DNA of 64,000 nt. It comes from Actinoplanes aureus (GTDB lineage Bacteria > Actinomycetota > Actinomycetes > Mycobacteriales > Micromonosporaceae). Positions 56,592-64,000 of this stretch are shown here, in pieces. Position 1 is the stretch's first letter; each line of letters begins with the position of its first letter. Location: positions 1 through 64,000 of the forward strand of contig NZ_JADQTO010000029.1 of assembly GCF_015704865.1 (NCBI RefSeq), read 5' to 3'. The position numbers and the translations under genes are program-made. The notes under the pieces are model-generated. The model had not been told where the DNA came from. It saw nothing but the letters and a program-made list of their open reading frames with translations, and ran no database searches.

Positions 56592-57746
56592 TCAGGCTCG
56601 CCGCTCGCGCGCGGCCAGGTGGTGTGCGATCAGCAGGGCCACGGCGAAGGCGAGCGCGGCGCGGCCGGCGGGGTGGGCGAGGAAGCCGAACCCGAACACC
56701 ATCGAGTTGTCGACGAGCCGGGGCAGGGCCGCCTCGGCGGCGACGGCGCGTGGCATGTGCCCGGCCAGGAGCAGGACCGCGGCGGCAGTCCCGGAGGCAG
56801 CGACGATCAACGGATCGGCGCGGCCGTGAAGGCGTGCGATCAGGGGGCTCGCCGCGCGACCTGGGCGGCGGGAAGGGGTGAGCGCGGCCGCGCACAGGAA
56901 GGCTGAGCAGAGCAGCAGCGGCCCGCTGAGTGCCGCGGTGTTGGCCAGCAGGATGTCGGAGGCATGGAACGCCGGTCCGGAGCCGGGCAGGCCGCTGATC
57001 GCGGGCTGCCCGCCCGCGAAGTACGTACCGAAGCCGCCGGTGCCGCCGGGCAGCATGGCCAGCGGGAACCAGGCCGGCGCGGATCCGCTGGAGAGGCCCA
57101 GCGTGGCAGCCGCGTGCAGCGAGCCCGCGGCGGCGGCCGTGTGGAGGGCCAGCAGGCCGCCGCCGACCGCGACCACCGCGGCCCGGCGGGTACGTCCGGC
57201 GGCGCGGAGCCGGACAGCAGCCCAGCTGCTCATGGCGGTCACCGCGGTCCAGGTCGCGACCGCGGGAGTCACGTCCCGCCAGCCCATGAACGGCATGACC
57301 GGGGTCTCGTTGCCGGCCAGCAGGAACGCATACGCCGCCGCGCCGATCAGCAGTGTGGCCGGGACCGGCCGGCGCGGCCGCCAGCGCGCCCCGGCACCGG
57401 CCATGAGCAGCATCGCCACGGCGAGCAGGGCGCCGACCAGGGTCGCCTCACCGGACCAGGGCAGCCGTGTCTCGGCCCGGTGCAGGGCCAGATGGACACC
57501 GTTGAAGAGGGCCGCCGAGAGCAACACGACCAGCATGGCCGCCGTGCCGGCGCGAGCCACCGCGGCGGCACGCGGCATGCCGGACGCCGAAGTGATGGCG
57601 AGGCTGCCGGCGAAGGTGAGCATGCGCCACGGCCGGCCGCGCAGGCTCGCGAGCTCAGCGCTCCACTCCTGGTGCATGCCGGCCGGCCATCGCCGGGCGG
57701 CCAGGCGGAGCAGAACGTGGGCCACACGCTCGGCGACAACGGGCAT
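56592..57746 (-). CDS. Multi-pass membrane protein of unknown function
   Basis: 384 residues with ~9 hydrophobic segments. The N-terminus (RVAHVLLRLAARRWPAGMHQEWSAELASL) resembles actinobacterial membrane proteins that follow PadR-like regulator genes. It has no catalytic motif. It precedes the GT87 gene by 57 bp and follows the sensor kinase by 40 bp on the same strand, so it could be part of the two-component operon. Function unknown. Confidence 0.7.
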   Translation of the reverse strand: MPVVAERVAHVLLRLAARRWPAGMHQEWSAELASLRGRPWRMLTFAGSLAITSASGMPRAAAVARAGTAAMLVVLLSAALFNGVHLALHRAETRLPWSGEATLVGALLAVAMLLMAGAGARWRPRRPVPATLLIGAAAYAFLLAGNETPVMPFMGWRDVTPAVATWTAVTAMSSWAAVRLRAAGRTRRAAVVAVGGGLLALHTAAAAGSLHAAATLGLSSGSAPAWFPLAMLPGGTGGFGTYFAGGQPAISGLPGSGPAFHASDILLANTAALSGPLLLCSAFLCAAALTPSRRPGRAASPLIARLHGRADPLIVAASGTAAAVLLLAGHMPRAVAAEAALPRLVDNSMVFGFGFLAHPAGRAALAFAVALLIAHHLAARERRA

Positions 57747-57786
57747 GTCGGAACTCTACATAGCCTTGGCCAGCATCGGAAGACCC

Positions 57787-58911
57787 TCACAACGCCCGAG
57801 GCAGCATCACGGTGACGGTCAGGCCACCTTCCTCACGGGCGTCGGCATGGACGTCGCCTCCGTGCGCCCGGGCCACCGCCCGGACGATGGAGAGGCCGAG
57901 ACCGACGCCGGGGGAGGCGAGGCGTTCCGCGCCGTACCGGTGGAACGGTTCGAACAGGCCGGGCACTTCGTACCGGGGGACGACCGGGCCGGAGTTGGCG
58001 ACCTGCAACTCGACCCAGCCGTCGGTGCGGGTCCGGGTCGCCACGCTCACCCAGCCGCCGGCCGGGACGTTGTGCCGCACGCCGTTCTCCACCAGGTTCT
58101 GCACCAGCCGCTCCAGCAGAACCGGGTCACCGAGCACGGCGGCCTCGCCCGGCTCGGTCAGGACCTTGACCGATTCGGACTCCGAGACGGCGACGTGCTC
58201 CACGATGTCGGCCAGGTCCACGTAGGAGCGCTCGGTCACCTCCCGGTCCGAGCGGGCCAGCAGGAGCAGCCCGTCGATCAGCCGCCCGTGCCGGTCGTTG
58301 ATGGCGAGCAGGGTGGCGCCCAGCTGGCGTACCTCGGGGGAGGCCGTCGACGGGGCGAGCGCGACCTCCAGCAGCGTCCGGTTCAGCGTGAGCGGGGTGC
58401 GCAGCTCGTGCGAGGCACTCGCGATGAACCGCCGCTGCCCGTCGAACGAGTGGTCCAGCCGGGCCAGCATCAGGTCGAAGGTGTCCGCCAGCTGCTTGAT
58501 CTCGTCGTCCGGACCGGCCAGGGCGATCCGCTCGTGCAGGCCCCGATCGGCGGCCGGGGACTCGGCGATGCGGCGCGCGGTCGCGGTGATCTGGTTCAGC
58601 GGCTGCAGCAGCCGGCCGGCGATCAGCCAGCCCAGCGCGATGGTCGCGGCGCTCACCACGGCCAGGGCGATCGCTCCCTGAGTGAGCAGGGCATGCAGGG
58701 TGTCGGCGCGGGTGCCCTCGACGATCTCCCGGACGTACGTCTCCCCGTTGGGCGGCGGTGGTGCGGCGGCCTCGCCGGCGATGGAGGTCCGCATCGCACC
58801 GGGCGCGTCCCGGCCCAGCAGGACGTAGATGGCACCCAGCAGCACCAGGCCGGCGAGCAGGAACAACCCGCCGTAGACGAGGGTGAGCCGGCCGCGCACG
58901 GTGAGTTTCAT
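57787..58911 (-). CDS. Two-component sensor histidine kinase (HAMP type)
   Basis: 374 residues. Two membrane helices (~10-31 and ~80-102) flank a short extracytoplasmic loop; HAMP (~100-150), HisKA with H168 in SASHELRTPL, and HATPase_c with N-box LVQNLVENGVRHN, G1 ELQVANSGPVV and G2 GVGLGLSIV. The short sensing loop suits a kinase that senses a membrane or envelope signal such as antimicrobial peptide stress. Coupled by a 4-bp overlap to the response regulator upstream. The divergent exporter operon (59653-63119) is the probable target. Confidence 0.93.
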   Translation of the reverse strand: MKLTVRGRLTLVYGGLFLLAGLVLLGAIYVLLGRDAPGAMRTSIAGEAAAPPPPNGETYVREIVEGTRADTLHALLTQGAIALAVVSAATIALGWLIAGRLLQPLNQITATARRIAESPAADRGLHERIALAGPDDEIKQLADTFDLMLARLDHSFDGQRRFIASASHELRTPLTLNRTLLEVALAPSTASPEVRQLGATLLAINDRHGRLIDGLLLLARSDREVTERSYVDLADIVEHVAVSESESVKVLTEPGEAAVLGDPVLLERLVQNLVENGVRHNVPAGGWVSVATRTRTDGWVELQVANSGPVVPRYEVPGLFEPFHRYGAERLASPGVGLGLSIVRAVARAHGGDVHADAREEGGLTVTVMLPRAL

Positions 58912-59564
58912 CGGATCCGGTACCCCACTCCCGGCTCGGTCAGCACCACCGGCGGATCACCCAGTTTGCGGCGCAGTTTGAGGATCGTCATCCGTACCGC
59001 GTGGGTGAACGGGTCGGCGTTCTCGTCCCACGCCTTCTCCAGCAGCGTCTCCGCGGAGACCGCCGTGCCGTCGGCGCGCAGCAACTCGGCCAGCACCGCG
59101 AACTCCTTGCGGGACAGCGGCACGTAGCGCCCGTCCCGGTGTAACTCCCGCCGGTACGGGTCCAGGCTGATCCCGGCCCGTCGCAGAATCGGCGGCGCGG
59201 CCGGTCGGGCCCGCCGCCCGAGTGCCGCCACCCGCGCGGACAGTTCCCGGAAGGCGAACGGTTTCGGCAGGTAGTCGTCGGCGCCGAGGGCCAGCCCGGT
59301 GACCCGGTCGTCCACCCCGGCGGCCGCGGTCAGCATCAGCACCCGGATGTCGGCCTTGCGTTCGGCGAGCACCTGGCACACCTTGTCGCCGTGCACGACT
59401 GGTACATCCCGGTCCAGGACCACCACGTCGTAGTCGTTGACGTCGATCCGTTCCAGGGCGGAGCCGCCGTCGTAGACGACGTCGACCGCGTGGGCCTCGT
59501 GCCGTAGCCCCTGCGCCACTGCGTCGGCGAGCAGCGGCTCGTCCTCCACCACCAGGATCCGCAT
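58908..59564 (-). CDS. OmpR-family response regulator
   Basis: 218 residues. A receiver domain with acidic pair VVEDEP and phospho-acceptor D51 (VVVLDRDVPV), and a C-terminal winged HTH (RRAGISLDPYRRELHRDGRYVPLSRKEFAVL, given split as PLSRKEFAVL). It pairs with the kinase gene that follows with a 4-bp overlap. It is divergent from the lipoprotein/ABC operon 88 bp away, the usual arrangement for a local regulator. Confidence 0.94.
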   Translation of the reverse strand: MRILVVEDEPLLADAVAQGLRHEAHAVDVVYDGGSALERIDVNDYDVVVLDRDVPVVHGDKVCQVLAERKADIRVLMLTAAAGVDDRVTGLALGADDYLPKPFAFRELSARVAALGRRARPAAPPILRRAGISLDPYRRELHRDGRYVPLSRKEFAVLAELLRADGTAVSAETLLEKAWDENADPFTHAVRMTILKLRRKLGDPPVVLTEPGVGYRIR

Positions 59565-59598
59565 GCCCCCATACTGGCCCGCCGCGGTGTCAACTCGC

Positions 59599-59618
59599 CG
59601 TCATCGTTTTTGATGACG
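59599..59618. promoter_or_regulatory. Dyad CGTCATC-N6-GATGACG in divergent promoter
   Basis: 7-bp inverted repeat (59599-59605 and 59612-59618) with a T-rich centre in the 88-bp gap between the response regulator and the lipoprotein genes. Candidate site for the response regulator, 35 bp from both start codons. Confidence 0.4.
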
Positions 59619-59652
59619 CCAGGGAAACCGGCCCGTCGCTTCACTGCGTTGC

Positions 59653-60228
59653 ATGGACACGACGACGAGATGGAGAACGAAAGCGGCTCTCTGCGTACTG
59701 CTCGCGGCACTGGCGACGGGCTGCGCGAAGCCCGCGGAGAGCCCCGGCGTGGCGACCGCGGCGAGCGGCGACCCGAAGACCACCAGTACCGCGACACCGA
59801 AGCCGAGCGTCGATCCGGACGCGCCGGTCAAGTACTCGCGATGCATGCGGGAGAACGGCATGACCTGGTTCCCCGATCCCGAGGACGGCCAGCTGACGGT
59901 CGCCGTACCGTCCGATGTCGACCGGGAGAAGATGGCGGCCGCCGAGAAGGCGTGCCGGCAGTACGCGCCGGACGGCGGGGAGAGGCCGGAGCCGGATCCG
60001 GAGGCGATCGAGCTGACCCGGCAGATGGCCAAGTGCATGCGCGAGAACGGCGTGCCGAACTTCCCGGACCCGCAGCCGGACGGCGGCCTCGCGATCGACG
60101 GCGACAAGCTCGGCACCGGGCCCGGCGATCCCACCTTCGACAAGGCCGAGCAGGCCTGCTCGAGATACCGGCCGTCCGGCGCGGTGGAGCGCCACGTCGA
60201 GAAGCCGGGCGGGAGTGGTGGGGCATGA
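59653..60228 (+). CDS. Lipoprotein of a MacB-like ABC operon
   Basis: 191 residues. Signal peptide II with lipobox LATGC (Cys24). The mature part has two copies of a CMRENG...FPDP unit (CMRENGMTWFPDP and CMRENGVPNFPDP), a common actinobacterial lipoprotein pattern near MacB-like exporters. It is anchored outside the membrane, perhaps as a periplasmic-side partner of the membrane fusion protein. The next gene overlaps by 4 bp (ATGA). Confidence 0.85.
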   Translation: MDTTTRWRTKAALCVLLAALATGCAKPAESPGVATAASGDPKTTSTATPKPSVDPDAPVKYSRCMRENGMTWFPDPEDGQLTVAVPSDVDREKMAAAEKACRQYAPDGGERPEPDPEAIELTRQMAKCMRENGVPNFPDPQPDGGLAIDGDKLGTGPGDPTFDKAEQACSRYRPSGAVERHVEKPGGSGGA

Positions 60229-61277
60229 GACGGCGTACCACCGTGGGCCTGGCCGCGGTTCTGACGGCAGGGGCGGCGGCCGCGGCGGTGATCGTGGCCG
60301 GTCTGCCCGAGGCGGAGAGCGGCACTGGATCAGGCAGCACCCTGCCCACCACGACCGAGCAAGTCAAGAAGGAGACGCTCGTCGACACCGAGAGCCACGA
60401 CGGGTCCCTCGGGTACGGCGACAGCACCACCCTCACCACCCGGCTGTCCGGCACGGTGACCGGCCTGCCGGCGACCGGCGCGACGATCAAGCGGGGCAAG
60501 GCGCTCTATCACCTGGACAACGATCCCGTGGTGCTGCTGTACGGCTCGCTCCCCGCATACCGCGACCTGTCACCCGGCGTGGAGGGAGCCGACGTCAAGC
60601 AGTTCGAGAAGAACCTGTGGGCGCTGGGCTACCGCGGCTTCGACGTCGACGACGAGTACACCTCGGCGACCGCCGACGCCGTCGAGGACTGGCAGGACGA
60701 CCTCGGGCTGACCGAGACCGGCACGGTCGAACTCGGCCGGGTCGTCTACCGATCCGGCCCGGTACGCGCCGACGCGCAAACCGCCACGGTCGGTGAGGCG
60801 GCGCAACCCGGCGCCGAGATGCTGGAGGTCACCGGCACCGGACGGGTCGCCACGGTGGAACTCGACATGGGCGACCAGCGACTGGCGAAGAAGGGCGCCG
60901 CCGTCCAGGTCACCCTCCCCGACGGCAAGGCCGTCCCCGGAAAGATCAGCGATGTCACGACGTTCGTCGACACGTCCGACAACCCGAACGAGGAGGACAC
61001 CACCAAGCTGCGCCTGAGCATCACCTTCGGCAAGGCACCGGGCGGCCTGGACGAGGCCTCGGTGACGGTCGCCTTCACCTCCTCACAGCGGGAGAACGTG
61101 CTGACCGTCCCGGTCAACGCGCTGCTCGCGCTCGCCGAGGGCGGGTACGGCGTACAGGTGGTAGAAGCCGCCACCACCCGCACCGTCGCGGTGGTGACCG
61201 GCCTGTTCGCCGACGGCCGGGTCGAGGTCTCCGGTGGCGGGCTCACCGAGGGCATGACGGTCGGAGTGCCGGAATGA
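60225..61277 (+). CDS. Membrane fusion protein (HlyD/MacA-like) with peptidoglycan-binding domain
   Basis: 350 residues. Signal anchor (~5-26), a PG-binding-type helical domain (~115-165, GVEGADVKQFEKNLWALGYRG and DAVEDWQDDLGL), then beta-barrel and lipoyl-like elements (VDMGDQ..., VPVNALLAL..., VVTGLFADGRVEVSGGGL). These adaptors link an ABC transporter to the cell envelope. Begins by overlapping the lipoprotein gene and ends by overlapping the ATPase gene, both by ATGA, so it is translated in an operon. Confidence 0.9.
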   Translation: MRRRTTVGLAAVLTAGAAAAAVIVAGLPEAESGTGSGSTLPTTTEQVKKETLVDTESHDGSLGYGDSTTLTTRLSGTVTGLPATGATIKRGKALYHLDNDPVVLLYGSLPAYRDLSPGVEGADVKQFEKNLWALGYRGFDVDDEYTSATADAVEDWQDDLGLTETGTVELGRVVYRSGPVRADAQTATVGEAAQPGAEMLEVTGTGRVATVELDMGDQRLAKKGAAVQVTLPDGKAVPGKISDVTTFVDTSDNPNEEDTTKLRLSITFGKAPGGLDEASVTVAFTSSQRENVLTVPVNALLALAEGGYGVQVVEAATTRTVAVVTGLFADGRVEVSGGGLTEGMTVGVPE

Positions 61278-61933
61278 GCCCGGTCATCGAGCTGGCCGGG
61301 GTCACCAAGACGTACCCGGGTGGCGTCACCGCGCTGCGCGACGTCGACCTGACCGTCGAGCCGGGTGAGCTGATCGCCATCGTCGGTCCGTCCGGTTCCG
61401 GCAAGTCCACCATGCTGCACCTGATCGGCACGCTGGACCGGCCGTCCACCGGCACGGTACGCATCGACGGCTTCGACGTGGCCTCGCTGTCCGACCGGCA
61501 GCTCTCCGCGTTGCGGGCCGGCCGGATCGGGTTCGTGTTCCAGCAGTTCCACCTGGCCCCGGGGCGGGACGCGGTCGCCAACGTGGCCGACGGGCTGCTC
61601 TACGCGGGAGTACCGAAGAAGGAGCGTGAGCGGCGCGCCGAGGCCGCCCTGGTCAGGGTCGGTCTCGGTGACCGGCTCGGGCACCGCCCGCACCAGCTCT
61701 CCGGCGGCGAGCGGCAGCGCGTCGCCATCGCCCGGGCGGTGGCCGGTGATCCGGCGGTGCTGCTCGCCGACGAACCCACCGGCAACCTGGACTCGACGGC
61801 CGGCGCCGGGGTGGTGCAGCTGCTGCGCGAGCTGAACGCGGCCGGCACCACCGTCCTGGTCATCACCCACGACCACGAGATCGCCGACGCGCTGCCGAGG
61901 CAGGTCCCGATGCTGGACGGGCAGGTGGTCTGA
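61274..61933 (+). CDS. MacB/LolD-type ABC transporter ATP-binding protein
   Basis: 219 residues. Walker A VGPSGSGKST (~36-45), signature LSGGERQR (~138), Walker B LLADEP (~161) and the switch His in VLVITHDHEIA (~193). It powers the FtsX-like permease encoded next. Substrate unknown: drugs, peptides or lipids are possible. Confidence 0.94.
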   Translation: MSPVIELAGVTKTYPGGVTALRDVDLTVEPGELIAIVGPSGSGKSTMLHLIGTLDRPSTGTVRIDGFDVASLSDRQLSALRAGRIGFVFQQFHLAPGRDAVANVADGLLYAGVPKKERERRAEAALVRVGLGDRLGHRPHQLSGGERQRVAIARAVAGDPAVLLADEPTGNLDSTAGAGVVQLLRELNAAGTTVLVITHDHEIADALPRQVPMLDGQVV

Positions 61934-61934
61934 G

Positions 61935-63119
61935 ATGCCTCCACCGCAACCCGCCCGACTGCACCCGGCCGACCTGATGCGCCTCGGTGGTACGGGTCTG
62001 CGTGCCCGTCCGCTGCGCGCCGTCCTGTCCGCCCTGGGTATCGCGATCGGTATCGCCGCGATGGTCTCGGTGGTCGGCATCTCCACGTCCAGCCGGGCGA
62101 GCCTGGACCGCACCCTGGCCGCGCTCGGCACCAACATGCTGACCGTCTCGCCCGGCAACACCATGTTCGGCGACACGGCGACCCTGCCCGACGAGGCCCT
62201 CGGCATGATCGAACGGATCGGGCCGGTGACCTCGGCGACCGCCACCGGCAAGGTCGAGGACGCCTCGATCTACCGTACGGACCGGATCCCGGAGGGCCAG
62301 ACCGGCGGGTTGTCCCTGCTCGCGGCGCAGCTCGACCTGCTCGCCACGGTCGGTGCCGACCTCGCGCACGGGACCTGGTTGAACGCGGCAACGGCCCGGT
62401 ACCCGGCGGTGGTCCTCGGCGCCGCGGCGGCCCGGCGGCTCGGTGACGTGCCGAGCGTCTACATCGGAGGCCGCTGGTACACGGTGGTCGGCGTCCTGGA
62501 CGGCGTGCCGCTGGCCCCGGAGCTCGACAACGCGGTCCTGGTCGGGTGGGACGCCGCCAAGGCGTACCTGGACTTCGACGGGCACGCCACCACCGTCTAC
62601 ACCCGGTCCGTCGAGTCGCAGGTCGAGGCCGTCCGGGCGGTGCTGGCCCCGACCGCCAACCCGGAGAGCCCGGACGAGGTGCAGGTCTCCCGGCCCTCCG
62701 ACGCGCTCGCCGCGCAGCGGGCCACCAACCAGACCTTCACCGCGCTGCTGCTCGGGCTCGGTGCGGTGGCGCTGCTGGTCGGCGGCATCGGTGTCGCCAA
62801 CACCATGGTGATCTCGGTGCTGGAACGGCGGGCCGAGATCGGGCTGCGCCGTTCGCTCGGCGCGACCCGCGGTCAGATCCGCACCCAGTTCGTCTCCGAG
62901 TCGCTGCTGTTGTCGCTGCTCGGCGGTGTCGGCGGGGTGCTCGGCGGGTTCGCGGTGACGCTGGTCTACGCCACCACCCAGCAGTGGCCGGCGGTCGTAC
63001 CGCTGTGGGCGGCCGGCGGCGGGCTGGCCGCGACCCTGCTGATCGGCGCGATCGCCGGCCTGTACCCGGCCATCCGGGCCGCCCGGCTGGCACCGACCGA
63101 GGCGCTGGCCGCGGCCTAG
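61935..63119 (+). CDS. MacB-like ABC transporter permease
   Basis: 394 residues. One N-terminal membrane helix (~30-50), a periplasmic MacB-PCD domain (~55-260), then three C-terminal helices (FtsX, ~275-390). It forms the last gene of the operon. Its end overlaps the convergent methyltransferase gene by 4 bp. Together with the two-component system it forms a sensor-plus-exporter module that could confer peptide antibiotic resistance, though no such assay can be inferred from sequence. Confidence 0.93.
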   Translation: MPPPQPARLHPADLMRLGGTGLRARPLRAVLSALGIAIGIAAMVSVVGISTSSRASLDRTLAALGTNMLTVSPGNTMFGDTATLPDEALGMIERIGPVTSATATGKVEDASIYRTDRIPEGQTGGLSLLAAQLDLLATVGADLAHGTWLNAATARYPAVVLGAAAARRLGDVPSVYIGGRWYTVVGVLDGVPLAPELDNAVLVGWDAAKAYLDFDGHATTVYTRSVESQVEAVRAVLAPTANPESPDEVQVSRPSDALAAQRATNQTFTALLLGLGAVALLVGGIGVANTMVISVLERRAEIGLRRSLGATRGQIRTQFVSESLLLSLLGGVGGVLGGFAVTLVYATTQQWPAVVPLWAAGGGLAATLLIGAIAGLYPAIRAARLAPTEALAAA

Positions 63120-63865
63120 CGTGCCGGCGTCGCCACGACGAGGTGGGCTTCGATGGGCACGGCGACACTGCCGCCGATCCCGACGAAGCCCGCCATCGCG
63201 GCCCGGCAGGCCGCGGTGATCCGTTCGTTCGCCGTGACACCCAGGGGCAGCAGCTCACCGGTCACGAACGCGTCGATCGACGGTGCCCGGGTCGCGCCGA
63301 CCCACGAGTCGAACCGATCGACGCGCAGCCCGGCCTGCTCCAACCAGCCGGCCAGCTCGTCCGGGTCACCGGCGGCGAAGTAGGCACCGATCAGCTCGGC
63401 GTGCTCGGGCACCGCCTCGGTGAACACCCGATATCCGGCACTGTGCGAGAGCCGCCCCGGCACCTGGACCGCGACCCGGCCGGCCACCCGGCCCATCTCC
63501 CGCAGCGCCGCCACCCGGTCGGCGAAGAACATCAGCGCCGCCTGCGACAGCGCCACGTCGAAGGCGCGGTCGCCGAACGGCAACGCGTGCGCGTCACCCG
63601 GCTCCCACCGCAGATCCGGGCGGATCCGCCGGGCCACCGCGAGCATCGCGTCGCTGCGGTCTACGCCGACGGTGGTGCCGGCCCGGTCGGCCGCGGTCCG
63701 GGCCACGATCCCGGTGCCGCACGCGACGTCCAGCACACGTTCGCCGGGCCGCACTCCGGCGGCCTCGACCAGACGCCGCGCCCACTCCCCGAAGAGCGCC
63801 GGCACGAACGTCGACTCGTAGAAGTCGGCGGCCTCCGCCGACAAGGCGTAAGTCTGTTCGGTCAT
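63116..63865 (-). CDS. SAM-dependent methyltransferase
   Basis: About 249 residues, class I. Motif I VLDVACGTGIVAR, motif II-like VGVDRSDAMLAVARR and FDVALSQAALMFFADR are visible. The ATG at 63865 is chosen; a longer frame to 63937 lacks support. It belongs to the broad UbiE/Methyltransf_11 group, so small-molecule methylation is likely, but the acceptor is unknown. Convergent with the ABC permease. Confidence 0.85.
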   Translation of the reverse strand: MTEQTYALSAEAADFYESTFVPALFGEWARRLVEAAGVRPGERVLDVACGTGIVARTAADRAGTTVGVDRSDAMLAVARRIRPDLRWEPGDAHALPFGDRAFDVALSQAALMFFADRVAALREMGRVAGRVAVQVPGRLSHSAGYRVFTEAVPEHAELIGAYFAAGDPDELAGWLEQAGLRVDRFDSWVGATRAPSIDAFVTGELLPLGVTANERITAACRAAMAGFVGIGGSVAVPIEAHLVVATPAR

Positions 63866-64000
63866 GCCCTCAGACAAGCAGCGCGGATGCTGTCCGGAAA
63901 GTTCGAATAGTGGACCCGGCCTTGGCACGTCGCGCACCGCGGCCGGATCGTGGGGTGATGCGAGGTTACGGGCAGTACTGTCCGATCGCCCTGGCCGCCG
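63866..64000. other. Right-edge upstream region
   Basis: 135 bp upstream of the methyltransferase start and the window edge. No complete gene, promoter or repeat can be supported here. Confidence 0.4.

Noticed and set aside
1..64000. A single mobile or defence island
   Set aside because: No transposase, integrase, phage, restriction or toxin-antitoxin gene was identified, and base composition is steady apart from short AT-rich regulatory regions.

Overview
The window is high-GC DNA with strong codon-position bias, many GTG starts, 4-bp ATGA/GTGA gene overlaps and actinobacterial families: a conservon operon, a SARP-type DNA-binding protein, an ANTAR regulator, DUF742, GPGG-motif and DUF6158-like small proteins, and an MhuD-type haem oxygenase. 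I infer a Micromonosporaceae-like (for example Actinoplanes-like) soil actinomycete chromosome. I saw no tRNA, rRNA, CRISPR array, insertion sequence or prophage.

Layout. 0-8 kb: a very large leftward ORF joining a polysaccharide-flippase-like membrane domain to an HxxxD acyltransferase domain; a leftward daunorubicin-type ABC exporter pair followed by a CorA-like channel gene whose ribosome binding site is buried in a long hairpin; a divergent WYL regulator; two overlapping GNAT genes. 8-13 kb: a GH20 hexosaminidase, a CYP152-type peroxygenase P450, an M48-like membrane metalloprotease and a small anchored Ser/Pro-rich protein. 13-15 kb: two leftward paralogous envelope proteins. 15-19 kb: a complete cvnABCD conservon (sensor kinase, roadblock, DUF742, small GTPase). 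19-25 kb: a LacI regulator, small secreted proteins, a beta-propeller lactonase and a substrate-binding/VWA protein.

24.5-34.5 kb is a plant-polysaccharide block: a ROK-family xylR-like gene divergent from xylAB (xylose isomerase, xylulokinase) with a near-consensus promoter, then a secreted pectinesterase and a secreted pectate lyase carrying almost identical ricin-type carbohydrate-binding modules, an MFS transporter and a GH13 alpha-glucosidase. The enzymes would release pectin and hemicellulose sugars outside the cell, and xylAB would feed xylose into the pentose phosphate pathway.

34-46 kb: a single-domain (p)ppGpp-hydrolase-like HD protein, an MHYT sensor, a metallophosphoesterase/BON/nucleotidyltransferase group, a dTMP-kinase-like protein, an SDR, a group-2 sigma factor preceded by an exact SigR/SigH-type promoter, an NlpC/P60 cell-wall hydrolase with a long structured leader, several small membrane proteins, a GAF-ANTAR regulator and mhuD. 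46-54 kb: a MarR-MFS efflux pair, a methyltransferase, a truncated SARP-like regulator, an orphan response regulator, a large single-pass membrane protein, serA and an APH-family kinase. 54-64 kb: a DMT-type transporter overlapping a GT87 mannosyltransferase tail to tail, and a two-component system divergent from a lipoprotein/membrane-fusion/MacB-like ABC operon.

The observations most worth following are the flippase-acyltransferase fusion with an internal start, the hairpin over the corA ribosome binding site, the OleT-like residue set in the P450, the single-domain alarmone hydrolase, the SigR-type promoter of the sigma gene and the structured NlpC/P60 leader. All functions are read from the sequence alone. 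No database search was run.
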